A stretch of DNA of 64,000 nucleotides from AP-15 sp963700195 (GCA_963700195.1 CAVOWQ010000010.1:186001-250000); one strand, 5' to 3'. Positions 36,249-46,553 are shown, numbered from the stretch's first letter. Made by a program: numbers and translations. Notes: generated by a model from the letters alone, not told the origin.

Positions 36249-37586
36249 CTAGCGAGCCGCATGAGCCAAAAGAATGTCGACATAGGCTTCCGCGCTGTGC
36301 TGGTGCGCGAAAGCTTTGGCCAGTTTCGCCGCCCGCGCATGGCTATCGGCCAACCGGCTGCAGAGCCGAATGATGGCGGCGGCCAGAGCCGCCAAATCTT
36401 GGGGAGAAAAAACCTCTCCCTCCGCCTTTCCGCTGGCGACGCTGGCGCCTGCGAAAGTTCCGGCGGAGGCGATGACCGGGCGTCCGGCGGCCACCGATTG
36501 GGTAAATATCCCAGATCCCCGAAGACCGAAGAGGACCGGATCATAAGGCAGCAGCATCGCATCGATCTTGCCGGTCTCGACCGCGTAATCCTCATGGCTC
36601 AGCATGCCCTCGACCAGTCGAACGCCCGGGATCTGCCGCAACGCGCGTTCGGCCGCGACGGTCGCCGGCTCCCACCCGCTATGCTGGAGTTGAATGGTGA
36701 AATTCGCGTCGAGGCCGTGTGTGCGGCAAATCTCTATCGCGTGGGGCAACAGGTGAAATCCCTTGTCGCATTTGGAATAGCCAAAAAAACCGAACGTCGG
36801 CCGGCCCGAGCAAGCCGCCGCCGGCTCGGTGTCGCCAAAGGGCACGGGCAGGATGCTTGTCTCAATCCCATATCGATCGCGATAAAGGCCTGCGATTGCT
36901 TCGTTTTCGGTCGTGAAGAAGAGCGTTTTGCCGATCATCGGCCGCGCCAGCGCGAAGGCTTTCCGATAGAGTCTTCGCCCGAGCTTGCCGGTGCGCCCCC
37001 AGGGTGTCCAATTTGGCGCGAACATCAATTGGCAGATGACCCGTAGGTGCTCGTTATCCGGTTTCGCGCGCAAGGTTCGGACCAGTCCAAAAATCTGGTT
37101 CTGGGATACCGCGGGCACGACGATGAGCTTTTCGGAACTCCATATATCAGGCGGCAGAGCGGCGAGATCCTGCTCATAAGCCGCATTGAGGACGCTTGCA
37201 CTCGTGCACTCCGAGGGAATAGTCGCGTCGAAGGCGCGGCCGCGCGCCGAAGCAAAGCGCCTCAGCCAGCGTTGCTCTTTCGGCGTCGGCCTTTCGTTTT
37301 CGTAGAGTGAGCGGCTGAAATGCGGGAGCGCGTCGATCTCCGCGACGATCATGGGGTCGATAGATTTCATCCCAAAGGCACGATATCTCACCCCGCAAAG
37401 GGTTAGTCTCTCTCCTACCAGCTTTATTAAGCTGTAGCTATGCTCTCCTTTCGCAATCAAACCATTGTCTAAAAAAATAACTTCCACGCGGCTGCGACAG
37501 CACTTTTCCACTACGTAGCAGCGGCTCGGTATAGATCGGGAGACGAGTTGGCGTTGAAAATTGAAGATATTGTTGGACGGCGGCAT
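36249..37586 (-). CDS. GT-B-fold glycosyltransferase (family 4-like)
   Basis: A frame of 445 residues from ATG 37586, though the conserved fold starts near GTG 37487 ('VEVIFLDNGLIAKGEHSYSL'), which is likely closer to the true start. The C-terminal half has 'TFGFFGYSKCDKGFHLLP' and 'VRLVEGMLSHEDYAVE', followed by 'IDAMLLPYDPVLFGLRGSGI' and 'SVAAGRPVIAS', the nucleotide-sugar-binding EX7E-like region of GT-B enzymes. The gene lies between the ABC exporter genes and the GT2 gene on the same strand, so it probably extends the glycan exported by that transporter. Confidence 0.78.
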   Translation of the reverse strand: MPPSNNIFNFQRQLVSRSIPSRCYVVEKCCRSRVEVIFLDNGLIAKGEHSYSLIKLVGERLTLCGVRYRAFGMKSIDPMIVAEIDALPHFSRSLYENERPTPKEQRWLRRFASARGRAFDATIPSECTSASVLNAAYEQDLAALPPDIWSSEKLIVVPAVSQNQIFGLVRTLRAKPDNEHLRVICQLMFAPNWTPWGRTGKLGRRLYRKAFALARPMIGKTLFFTTENEAIAGLYRDRYGIETSILPVPFGDTEPAAACSGRPTFGFFGYSKCDKGFHLLPHAIEICRTHGLDANFTIQLQHSGWEPATVAAERALRQIPGVRLVEGMLSHEDYAVETGKIDAMLLPYDPVLFGLRGSGIFTQSVAAGRPVIASAGTFAGASVASGKAEGEVFSPQDLAALAAAIIRLCSRLADSHARAAKLAKAFAHQHSAEAYVDILLAHAAR

Positions 37587-37656
37587 GCGCGCTCAGAAAG
37601 CGTTGGGCGGATCGAGATGATTTGAACCGTTGTAGCTGGCGCTCGATTGTTCCGAC

Positions 37657-38484
37657 CTAACGTGTGAGCCACCATCGCGCGCCCCCGTTATCGTGACAAA
37701 GCGCAGCGCGGGCTTCGGCATCCAAGCGAAGGCGGATGCTGTCGTCTTCCTCGGTTTCGCTCGCGTCGTCATAAAGCCGGATGACCTCTGCCGCGGTCCC
37801 GCTCGCGCGGATGCCGCCGCCATCCACCCAGATGACCCGGTCACACAAAGCCTCGATCTGCTGCATATCATGCGTAACCACGATCAGGGTGCCGCGGCGC
37901 CGGAACGATTCCATGAAGGCGACGCTTTTCCGTCGGAAAGCGGCGTCGCCCACGGCCAACGCCTCATCGACGACCAGGATGTCGGCTTCGGCGTGCACGC
38001 AGATCGCGAAAGCCAGCCGCGAGCGCATGCCGGCGGAATAGAGCCGCACCGGCTGATCGAGAAACGGGCCGATCGAGGCAAACTCGGCGATCGATGGTAG
38101 GCGCCTGAGTATATCTGACCGGCGCAGTCCGAGGACCGCGCTACTGATCAGCACATTTTGGCGGCCCGTCATCTCCCAATCGAAGGCGGCGCCGAGCGCC
38201 AGGATCGGGGCGATCCGACCCGCGACGCTGATTTCGCCATAGGTGGGCTGTGTGATACCACACAATAGCCGTAGCAGGGTTGTCTTGCCTGCGCCGTTCC
38301 GCCCTATGATCCCAACCGATTCACCTCGCTGAATCTCTAAATCGATATCGCGCAGCACCCAGTATTCCAAGTAAAAGCGACGGAAGCTGCCGAAGAACAG
38401 TTGTTTTACTTGGTCGCTCCGCCGGGCGTAGAGTTGATAGGCTTTGCCCAGGCCGAGACATCGGATCGCCGGGTCAGATGACAT
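37657..38484 (-). CDS. ABC exporter ATP-binding protein (KpsT/Wzt type)
   Basis: A 275-residue ATPase with Walker A 'GIIGRNGAGKTTLLRLLCG', signature 'LYSAGMRSRLAFAI', Walker B 'ILVVDEALAVGD' and switch His in 'LIVVTHDMQQI'. 'VLRDIDLEIQRGESVG' is typical of polysaccharide exporters. It is short, without the carbohydrate-binding C-terminal domain of O9-type Wzt, so it is closer to KpsT or teichoic-acid TagH-like ATPases. Its start overlaps the end of the permease gene by 11 bases, which indicates translational coupling. Together they would export a lipid-linked polysaccharide or glycolipid across the inner membrane. Confidence 0.9.
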   Translation of the reverse strand: MSSDPAIRCLGLGKAYQLYARRSDQVKQLFFGSFRRFYLEYWVLRDIDLEIQRGESVGIIGRNGAGKTTLLRLLCGITQPTYGEISVAGRIAPILALGAAFDWEMTGRQNVLISSAVLGLRRSDILRRLPSIAEFASIGPFLDQPVRLYSAGMRSRLAFAICVHAEADILVVDEALAVGDAAFRRKSVAFMESFRRRGTLIVVTHDMQQIEALCDRVIWVDGGGIRASGTAAEVIRLYDDASETEEDDSIRLRLDAEARAALCHDNGGARWWLTR

Positions 38485-39391
38485 CGATCAAGATGCCCTT
38501 ATAGCGCTCGAATACGGCATACCCGCCCCGGCAAACCGCGAACGACACAATGAGAAATCCACAACAAGCCAGGGTCGGCGGCAAGACACCGTCGAGCACC
38601 GCAGCACGCACCATCTCGATTGCCGTGCCGAGCGGGTTGGCATAGGCGAGCGCGCGCAACGGAGCGGGAAGGTCCGAGACCCGATAGAACACCGGCGTCG
38701 CAAACATCGCCAACGGGACGAAAGTGATCATGAGGTAGGACATGTCACGCGTAAAGGCGCCGATCGCCGCCAGGAACCACACCACGCCAAGCAGAAACAT
38801 GACCAGCGGCGCCACTATGAACGGCAGCAGCAGGACGGAGGGCGGCGGTATCCCATTGAGAACGAGCTCGAAGACAAGGAGAACGAGAAAACTGATTCCG
38901 GCATAGCTCAGCGCGCGCAGCACCGCGGTCCAAGCGAGCGTCTCGCTCGGAAAGATCGAAGTCTTGAGAAACCATGCGTGCTCGTGCATCAACAACGGGG
39001 CGCGGCTGCAAAGTTCGGCGAAGAGGCCGAACACGATGAGGCCGACAAAGGTCGAGAGTGCATAACTCGACGTGTTGCCATGCGCCGTGGCCATCGGCAA
39101 TTGCATGGCTTTGGTAAGCGTCACCGTATAGATTCCCAGCGTAATCAACGGCCCCACGACGGCCCATACCCAGCCCAGGGCGGACCCGCTGAAGCGGTCC
39201 GCGAGCTCCCGCCGCAGCACCGCCAAAATCAATTCGCGGTGGCGCCATCCGACGCTCAGCGGGGCCAGTGCGCCCCCCTCGCGCCACGCCGTTCGTCGCA
39301 CCGCTTTGCGCAAGCGGTCAGACATCTGATCGGGCCGGTCCGGGAGGCGTCTCGAACTCCTCGTCCCATCCCGACGGTGGAAGACTGACAT
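38474..39391 (-). CDS. ABC-2 type exporter permease (KpsM/Wzm type)
   Basis: The start at ATG 39391 is chosen because GAGGGG lies six bases upstream; the protein is 305 residues, with MSDRLRK at 39325 as an alternative. Six hydrophobic segments are visible ('GWVWAVVGPLITLGIYTVTL', 'STFVGLIVFGLFAEL', 'LRALSYAGISFLVLLVFELV', 'LPFIVAPLVMFLLGVVWFLA' and others). The amphipathic N-terminal 'WRHRELILAVLRRELADRF' is the usual coupling segment before the first helix of ABC-2 polysaccharide exporters. It pairs with the overlapping ATPase gene. The cargo is presumably the glycan made by the flanking glycosyltransferases. Confidence 0.88.
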   Translation of the reverse strand: MSVFHRRDGTRSSRRLPDRPDQMSDRLRKAVRRTAWREGGALAPLSVGWRHRELILAVLRRELADRFSGSALGWVWAVVGPLITLGIYTVTLTKAMQLPMATAHGNTSSYALSTFVGLIVFGLFAELCSRAPLLMHEHAWFLKTSIFPSETLAWTAVLRALSYAGISFLVLLVFELVLNGIPPPSVLLLPFIVAPLVMFLLGVVWFLAAIGAFTRDMSYLMITFVPLAMFATPVFYRVSDLPAPLRALAYANPLGTAIEMVRAAVLDGVLPPTLACCGFLIVSFAVCRGGYAVFERYKGILIDVI

Positions 39392-39522
39392 CCCGAACCC
39401 CTCGCGTTGCCCCAAAGATTGCGCGATCGGCGTCTTTATAGTAAAGAAATCGGAGGGGCTGTGCGCCAATCCTCCGGCTTGGCCGCGGAAACACGGGGTG
39501 TCGGGGCCGACTCAACATCTAG

Positions 39523-40680
39523 TTGGGCCGACAAAGATTAACCGGCGGGGCATCTCTGATCACAATTTATCGCCACATGTTTGGCCGGCTGACCGTCGCC
39601 ACCGCCGCGATCATGTCGGTGATCGTCATCGAGCAGATTCTCCACAAGTCGCCGCAGCTCTACGATCTGGTGATGAGCGGTGCGCTCTCCCTCGACCGAC
39701 TCCTGTTGATATGGCTTCATATCCTGCCGGTCATCTTCTACCACGCGACCCCCGAAATCGTCTCGATCGCCGTCGCCTGCCGATACTACCAGTGGATTGA
39801 GAATAACGAGATATTGACCTTGCGGAGCGCCGGGCGGAGCAGTTGTCAGATCGCTTGTCCCGGGATCATCGTCGCGGTGCTTGCCGCGTCGTTTTGCGCG
39901 GTCAATTCGCTGTGCCTGCTCCCGTTGAGTTGGCGCAGCCTCGAGGACATTCGCTTCCAGGCGGCGGCCTATGCCGGAGTTGAGGTACTGCAACCGGGCT
40001 ATCAGCAGGAGATCATCCCCGGCGTATCGGTCGCGTTCGGCCGGCGGAGCCCGGATGGCGCCACTCTGGAGGATATCGTGGCGCTGGATGGTCGCAAGGA
40101 ACATTCGTTCACCGAAATTTGGGCGCGGCACGGACGCTTTCTTGAAAGCGATGGCGTCTCTTTGCTCCTGCTCGATAGCGGAGCTTATTTTGTCCATACC
40201 GCGACCGGGATCGAGAAGGTCGATTTCGACACATTTTCGCTGCCTGTGCGGATCGGCAACCCGGAAGGGACGGAAGAGCGCCCACGTGGCTTCTACGAAG
40301 AACCCGTCACACGGCTGCTCAACCCGCCGATCGAGGTCAGGGACGACACGCTGATGTTGGCGCAATGGCTGGTCGAGGGGCATCGCCGAATCGTCAATCC
40401 GCTCCTTTGCGTTAGCAATGTCGTCCTCGTGCTCGGACTTTTGGTGCCGAGGCGACAGCGGAGGCGGCAACCGCTTCTGTTCATGCTCGCAGTCGCTTCT
40501 GCATTTGCCACGAACACCTTACCCGATCCGATAATCACCATGGCGATACGCAATATCGAACTTTTGCCGCTTCTCTACCTGCTGCCGACGGTGCCCGCGC
40601 TGGTCGGCGGGTTGCTCTTGGCCGGTAGCGGGATGCGCCGTCCGATGCTCTCGGGTGGCGACGGGCGTTCGATCACGTGA
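39523..40680 (+). CDS. Lone LptF/LptG-family permease
   Basis: A 385-residue frame opening at TTG 39523; ATG 39577 (MFGRLTVATAAIMS) is a better protein start by fold. It has three N-terminal helices, a periplasmic beta-jellyroll-like region ('GYQQEIIPGVSVAFGRRSP' to 'GIEKVDFDTFSLPVRIG') and three C-terminal helices ('NPLLCVSNVVLVLGLLV'). This is the topology of LptF and LptG, which extract lipopolysaccharide with LptB. Normally lptF and lptG are adjacent; here only one copy lies between an ABC exporter and a GT2 gene, divergent from the exporter. It is likely a paralogue serving a dedicated lipid or glycolipid rather than the housekeeping LPS system, an inference from context. Confidence 0.78.
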   Translation: MGRQRLTGGASLITIYRHMFGRLTVATAAIMSVIVIEQILHKSPQLYDLVMSGALSLDRLLLIWLHILPVIFYHATPEIVSIAVACRYYQWIENNEILTLRSAGRSSCQIACPGIIVAVLAASFCAVNSLCLLPLSWRSLEDIRFQAAAYAGVEVLQPGYQQEIIPGVSVAFGRRSPDGATLEDIVALDGRKEHSFTEIWARHGRFLESDGVSLLLLDSGAYFVHTATGIEKVDFDTFSLPVRIGNPEGTEERPRGFYEEPVTRLLNPPIEVRDDTLMLAQWLVEGHRRIVNPLLCVSNVVLVLGLLVPRRQRRRQPLLFMLAVASAFATNTLPDPIITMAIRNIELLPLLYLLPTVPALVGGLLLAGSGMRRPMLSGGDGRSIT

Positions 40681-40692
40681 CCGAATTGCATA

Positions 40693-42096
40693 TCAACCGG
40701 AGAGACGAACCCGTTTTGGTGTCCGCACAAAGCCTGATCTGCGGCCGCGCATGCCGTTGATCACGCTGCGGGCCGACAGCGCCGCAGCATAGTGGTGCAT
40801 CAGAACCGTATACATAGTGAGCCGGCACGTCGTCACGAAACCGCGAACCTGGGAATTGGTCCCGGACGACGGTAGGAAATTGCGGCTCAGCAGCGCCATT
40901 GCGAGCGCGCCTACAAGTCCTTGCAGCAGGCCTAGTGCTGCGAGCGGGAGAACCAAGGAATAGCTCAGTGTCCCGAGCAGGACGTCGATCCCACATAAAA
41001 TCCCCGTTGCCACTACCAGCAACCCAAACGCGCAACCACCGAGATGGAGCGCCGCGTCGAGTTTGCGCACCCAGGGCAGATCGCTGCGCCAGATGGACGG
41101 CAAAAGCTTTCGAGCCGTCTCGGCATAGCCTTTGTTCCAGCGGCATTGTTGCTGCCCCCAGCTTGCCAAGCTGTTCGGCAATTCGCCCGGCACGGCTACG
41201 GAAGCGAGATACAAGGCGCGCCATCCTCCCATCTGGGCACGGTAGCTGAGATCGAGATCCTCTGTCAGCGTATCACCATGCCATCCGCCCGCAGCCTCGA
41301 TCGCAGCTCGCCGCCAAATGCCGCAGGTGCCGTTGAAGGGCAGAATTTGACCCGCCCAACATCGTGTCGGCTGCTCCACTGCGAAATGGCTCTCGAGAAT
41401 GACCTGTTGCGCATGTGTCACGCGATTTTCTCTGGCATTTAGAAAATCGCATCGGGCTTGCACAAAGGCGAGACGCGGATCGGCGAGCAACGGCCGGAGA
41501 CACAGTCGCAGAAAATCGGCGGACGGAACATAATCCGCGTCGAACACTGCGACAAACGGCTGGCTGGAGCAAGCCAGCCCGACCGCCAGCGCCCCGGCTT
41601 TGAAACCGGTGCGGTGCGAGCGCTGGACCAGAGTGACATCGTGGCCCCGCCGGCGGAACTCCGCGACCGTCGCCCGGGCTATTTCAGCGCTCGCGTCGGT
41701 GCTGTCGTCGAGCAGCTGTATTTGCAGCCGATCACGCGGCCAATCCAGCGATACCGCCGCGTCAAGGGCGCGCCGTACAAGGTGACCCTCGTTGAAGGTG
41801 GGAATCTGAATGAGAACGGCGGGAAGCTCATCCTCGGCAGGAAGCGGTTGGGTAAGCGCAAGCTGTTCTCGCTCGAGCCCGGTACGGCGGTAGCAGAGGT
41901 GGAGCAGCACCGTCTGGGACACGCGGAACGCCAGCGCCAATTGCATCAAGAGGAACACGACCAGGGTGATGTCCACGGTTCGACCGACCATGCCAAAGAA
42001 TGCTGTCATGATCGAGCCGACCAGATATCCGACACCTCGGTCATGGACGCAGGGCCCGCCTTTGAACACATCGCGCCATAGCGGCGCCTCCTCCAA
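40693..42096 (-). CDS. Membrane family 2 glycosyltransferase (processive type)
   Basis: A frame of 467 residues from TTG 42096; ATG 42009 (MTAFFGMVGRTV) is a likelier start, just before the first helix. The catalytic set is complete: 'IPTFNEGHLVRRAL', 'LLDDSTDASAEIA', the DxD in 'VAVFDADYVPS', 'TEDLDLSYRAQMGG' and the Q-x-x-RW motif in 'WGQQQCRWNKGY'. Membrane segments occur at the N-terminus and in the last third. Enzymes with these motifs polymerise glucans or mannans, or glucosylate lipids. It is convergent with the LptF-like gene. Whether it is a polymerase or a lipid glycosyltransferase cannot be told from the sequence. Confidence 0.86.
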   Translation of the reverse strand: MEEAPLWRDVFKGGPCVHDRGVGYLVGSIMTAFFGMVGRTVDITLVVFLLMQLALAFRVSQTVLLHLCYRRTGLEREQLALTQPLPAEDELPAVLIQIPTFNEGHLVRRALDAAVSLDWPRDRLQIQLLDDSTDASAEIARATVAEFRRRGHDVTLVQRSHRTGFKAGALAVGLACSSQPFVAVFDADYVPSADFLRLCLRPLLADPRLAFVQARCDFLNARENRVTHAQQVILESHFAVEQPTRCWAGQILPFNGTCGIWRRAAIEAAGGWHGDTLTEDLDLSYRAQMGGWRALYLASVAVPGELPNSLASWGQQQCRWNKGYAETARKLLPSIWRSDLPWVRKLDAALHLGGCAFGLLVVATGILCGIDVLLGTLSYSLVLPLAALGLLQGLVGALAMALLSRNFLPSSGTNSQVRGFVTTCRLTMYTVLMHHYAAALSARSVINGMRGRRSGFVRTPKRVRLSG

Positions 42097-42503
42097 CGTC
42101 AGAACTCTTTAATCATAAACTGGTTCGGCGTCGCGCCGCCACTGCCAGGGGCAAAATGCGTCCGATAACTTCGTCACGACAGGTCGCACACTGCAGCTCT
42201 GGCAGTCACACCAAAACCGCTCGAGCGAGTGGTGACGACAGCCGCGCTCGCCCGGGAGTCCCCTGGGATTTTGCGGAATCAATAGCGCCAGAGGCGAAAG
42301 CGCGCGGGTTATCAAAAGGCGAGCCCAACATCGCGATCCTACGGTCATCCAACGAGCCTTGGACTGCACCCAGCGAATTGCCCTTTATATCGTGTGCCGG
42401 ATACCGGTCCCGGTTCGAGGATATCTGGCTCGGCAGGTAACGCCCGACACCAAGCAGTCGCGATCGACGGCACCGAGCGGGGCGTGCTATCGTCGGACGC
42501 GTC

Positions 42504-42530
42504 ACCTCGCGGACATCCCTTCCGCGAGGT
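42504..42530 (+). promoter_or_regulatory. Hairpin beside the ribosome site of the ABC importer operon
   Basis: ACCTCGCGG (42504-42512) and CCGCGAGGT (42522-42530) form a perfect 9-bp stem with a 9-base loop, only a few bases ahead of GGGAGGAG and the GTG 42545 start. Its position suggests an effect on translation start or 5' mRNA stability. The rest of the 448-base gap 42097-42544 contains no gene I can support. Confidence 0.45.
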
Positions 42531-42544
42531 CAGGGAGGAGAACC

Positions 42545-43492
42545 GTGGGATCCTATCTGGTGCGGCGTTTCGGCCTGATGCTCCTGACTTTGTTCGGGAT
42601 CTCGGTGATTATTTTCCTGATGCTGCGCCTCGCGCCGGGCAACATCGCCGATATCCTGTTCGACGCGGCCGGCTTCGTAGACCCTGCCGAAAAGACGCAG
42701 ATCATGAAGGATCTCGGCCTCGATAAGCCGATACCAGTGCAGTATGCGCAGTGGATCGGCGGGCTGTTGCAGGGCGACCTCGGTTATTCTTACGTGTCGG
42801 ACCGGCCGGCCATCAACGAGATCCTGCCGCGCATCCCGATCACTGCCAAGGTCGGGGGCCTCGCGTTGGCGTTTGCGGTGCTGATCGGCGTGCCGCTCGG
42901 CGTCATCAGCGCTGTCAGGCAGAATACCCGCCTCGATTACTTCCTGCGCGTCATTAGCCTCTCCGGTCTGTCGATGCCGGCATTCTGGCTAGGCTTGCTG
43001 GTCCTGATGTTTTTCGTCAGCTATTTCGGCACGATCCCGATCTACACAGACGCGCCGCAATCCTTTTGGGCCGCGCTCGGGATGTACAGCATTCCGGCGG
43101 CCGTCGTCGGGTTACGCAGCTCGGCGCTGATGACGCGGCTGACCCGCTCGTCGATGCTGGAGGTGTTGCGGCAGGACTATATCCGCACCGCCCGTTCCAA
43201 GGGCGCATCCGAGAACGTCGTCAACTACCATCATGCGCTCAAGAACGCGGTTTTGCCGGTCGTCACCGTGATCGGCATCGAGGCCGCCTTCCTGATGGGC
43301 GGCCTGATCGTCACCGAGACCGTCTTCAACATTCCCGGAGTGGCGCGGTTCCTCGTCGAGGCCATCCGCTGGCGCGACTATCCGATCGTTCAGAACCTGG
43401 TGATGTACATCGCGATCATCGTCGTATTCGTCAACTTTACCGTGGACATGCTGTACGCGGCGTTGGACCCGCGGATCAAATATTCGGGCTAG
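42545..43492 (+). CDS. ABC importer permease, DppB/OppB type
   Basis: A 315-residue permease starting at GTG 42545 behind GGAGGAGAACC. It has the N-terminal 'YLVRRFGLMLLTLFGISVII', 'FLMLRLAPGN' and the family's periplasmic 'LGLDKPIPVQYAQWIGGLLQ' segment. The ATPase-contacting EAA loop is 'DYIRTARSKGASENVVNYHH'. Six helices are visible. This is the first gene of a four-gene operon encoding two permeases and two ATPases of a dipeptide, nickel or opine importer. Unusually, no binding-protein gene precedes it; family-5 binding proteins lie downstream at 48.9 kb and 54.2 kb. Confidence 0.93.
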   Translation: MGSYLVRRFGLMLLTLFGISVIIFLMLRLAPGNIADILFDAAGFVDPAEKTQIMKDLGLDKPIPVQYAQWIGGLLQGDLGYSYVSDRPAINEILPRIPITAKVGGLALAFAVLIGVPLGVISAVRQNTRLDYFLRVISLSGLSMPAFWLGLLVLMFFVSYFGTIPIYTDAPQSFWAALGMYSIPAAVVGLRSSALMTRLTRSSMLEVLRQDYIRTARSKGASENVVNYHHALKNAVLPVVTVIGIEAAFLMGGLIVTETVFNIPGVARFLVEAIRWRDYPIVQNLVMYIAIIVVFVNFTVDMLYAALDPRIKYSG

Positions 43493-43520
43493 AGAGAACC
43501 AACTTCGGCCGGAGGATCCC

Positions 43521-44414
43521 GTGAGCACAATCGAATACCGGGCTGAATTAGCTAAGGCCGGAGCCAACGTTGCCGGCAGGTGGAGCGCCGTCCGCTTTTT
43601 TGCCCGGCGCTATCCCTTGGGTGCGGTTGGGGCGGTAATCATGGCGGTGTTCCTGTTTGCCGCTTTTTTTGCGCCGTTGATCACGGTTTACGACCCGCTC
43701 TCGACAAATTCGGCCCTTTCATTGGCCCGGCCGAGCGCGGCGCACTGGCTGGGCTGCGATTTCATGGGACGGGACGTCTATAGCCGGATCGTCTACGGCG
43801 CCCGCATCTCGCTGGCGGTCGGTTGCGGATCGATGAGCTTGGGGGTCAGCATCGGCGTGCTGATCGGCCTGCTCTCCGGCTATCTCGGCGGCTGGATCGA
43901 CCTCGCCGCCCAGCGCCTGATCGACATCCTGCAATCGTTGCCGCTGCTCGTCATGGCGCTGTTGATGGCCGCCTCGCTCGGCCCGTCGCTGCACAACACG
44001 ATCATCGCGATTTCGATCCCGCTGATCCCCTATTCGGCGCGCGTCGTGCGCGCCAGCACGCTGTCGTTGCGCGAGCAGCCCTTTGTCGAGTCGGCAAAGG
44101 CGATCGGCATGAGCGAGCTCCGCATCGCCCTGCGGCACGTGCTGCCCAATACGTTGGCACCGCTCATTGTCCTCGCCACCGCCCAGTTCGGCTCGACGAT
44201 CCTGACCGAGGCGACGCTCTCCTTCCTCGGCCTCGGCATTCCCGAGCCGCATCCGTCATGGGGCCGCATGCTCTCGGAATCGGCCGCCGAATATGTCCGG
44301 ACCGCACCCTGGCTGGTCATCTTCCCCGGTCTCGCGATCAGTTTTGTGGTGTTCGGCACCAATCTGCTCGGCGACGCCTTGCGCGACATTCTCGACCCAC
44401 GGCAGCGCAGCTGA
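43521..44414 (+). CDS. ABC importer permease, DppC/OppC type
   Basis: A 297-residue permease starting at GTG 43521 with GGAGGATCCC directly upstream. The N-terminal part has the OppC-type helix and 'LITVYDPLSTNSALSLARPS' followed by 'HWLGCDFMGRDVYSRIVYGA', a signature for this subunit. The EAA loop is 'PFVESAKAIGMSELRIALRH' and the end is 'TNLLGDALRDILDPRQ'. It forms the heterodimeric pore with the preceding permease. It lies 28 bases downstream of that gene and ahead of the two ATPase genes. Confidence 0.93.
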   Translation: MSTIEYRAELAKAGANVAGRWSAVRFFARRYPLGAVGAVIMAVFLFAAFFAPLITVYDPLSTNSALSLARPSAAHWLGCDFMGRDVYSRIVYGARISLAVGCGSMSLGVSIGVLIGLLSGYLGGWIDLAAQRLIDILQSLPLLVMALLMAASLGPSLHNTIIAISIPLIPYSARVVRASTLSLREQPFVESAKAIGMSELRIALRHVLPNTLAPLIVLATAQFGSTILTEATLSFLGLGIPEPHPSWGRMLSESAAEYVRTAPWLVIFPGLAISFVVFGTNLLGDALRDILDPRQRS

Positions 44415-44464
44415 TCTCGATCTTCGATCTCAACCAACCAATGCACCTAGGCGGATGGCCCCGG

Positions 44465-45544
44465 ATGCCCATTGAGCAGCTGACGACCGAGCGTAAACCG
44501 GCTTCGGTCTACGCCGCCACAAAGGCTGGCGAAAACACCGGGGCGGTCATCGATATCAGAGGTTTGCGGACCTACCTCTTCACCCGCTCGGGGATCGTAA
44601 AGGCGGTCGACGACGTCTCCTTCTCGCTGCGGCGGGGCGAGACGTTGGCGGTGGTCGGCGAGTCCGGCTGCGGCAAATCCATGACCGCGCTGTCGATCAT
44701 GCGCCTGGTCCCCAACCCACCCGGAAAGATTGTCGGCGGCTCGATCACCCTCGAGGGCAAGGACCTCGTGCAGCTCGAAGAATCCGAGATGCGAGACATC
44801 CGCGGCAACGAGATCTCGATGATCTTCCAAGAGCCGATGACCTCGCTCAATCCGGTGTTGACGATCGGCCACCAGATCGCCGAGGCGCTAAGGTTGCACC
44901 AGGATCTCTCGAAGAGCGCCGCCAGCAAGAAGGCGGTGGAGATGCTGCGGCTGGTCAAGATCCCCGAGCCGGCGCAGCGGGCCCGCGAATATCCGCACCA
45001 GCTGTCGGGCGGCATGCGCCAACGGGCGATGATCGCGATGGCGCTGGCCTGCAACCCGAGGGTGCTGATCGCCGACGAGCCGACGACTGCCTTGGACGTG
45101 ACGATCCAGGCGCAGATCCTGGACCTGATCCTGGAACTGCAGAAGGAGCTCGGCACCGCGATCATCCTGATCACGCACAATCTGGGTGTCGTCGCCGAGA
45201 CTGCGCAGCGCGTCATTGTCATGTATGCCGGCAAAAAGGTCGAAGAGGCCGAAGTCGACGCCCTATTTGGGCAACCGCTCCACCCCTACACCCACGGCCT
45301 CCTGGCATCGATCCCGCGTCTGGAGATCATGGGTGGAAGAACCGCCAATTCGGTCCAGCGGTTGAAAGAAATTCCCGGCATGGTGCCGGCGCTCAACAAT
45401 CTCCCGCCCGGTTGCACCTTTGCGCCCCGCTGCGCCTTCGCGGACGACCAATGCCGCGCGCAGTTTCCGCCCTACGAGCAAAAGCGGCCAGGGCATTGGG
45501 CGGCTTGCTGGCATTCGGAACGCCTCTATGGAGACCGGGCCTAG
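44465..45544 (+). CDS. ABC importer ATPase, DppD/OppD type
   Basis: About 359 residues from ATG 44465, preferred because AGGCGGA is ten bases upstream; ATG 44441 is also in frame but lacks a ribosome site. Walker A is 'VVGESGCGKSMTALSIMRLV', signature 'LSGGMRQRAMIAMALACNP', Walker B 'VLIADEPTTALDVT' and switch His 'LITHNLGVV'. The C-terminal oligopeptide-transporter domain has 'PPGCTFAPRCAFADDQCRAQ', the three-to-four Cys motif typical of this subfamily, which binds a [4Fe-4S] cluster in some members. It pairs with the next gene as the two ATPases of the importer. Confidence 0.93.
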   Translation: MPIEQLTTERKPASVYAATKAGENTGAVIDIRGLRTYLFTRSGIVKAVDDVSFSLRRGETLAVVGESGCGKSMTALSIMRLVPNPPGKIVGGSITLEGKDLVQLEESEMRDIRGNEISMIFQEPMTSLNPVLTIGHQIAEALRLHQDLSKSAASKKAVEMLRLVKIPEPAQRAREYPHQLSGGMRQRAMIAMALACNPRVLIADEPTTALDVTIQAQILDLILELQKELGTAIILITHNLGVVAETAQRVIVMYAGKKVEEAEVDALFGQPLHPYTHGLLASIPRLEIMGGRTANSVQRLKEIPGMVPALNNLPPGCTFAPRCAFADDQCRAQFPPYEQKRPGHWAACWHSERLYGDRA

Positions 45545-45545
45545 C

Positions 45546-46553
<1,008 letters not shown>

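Noticed and set aside
42109..42505. Short open frames in the gap before the ABC importer operon
   Set aside because: No ribosome site, no recognisable motif, and composition like non-coding sequence.
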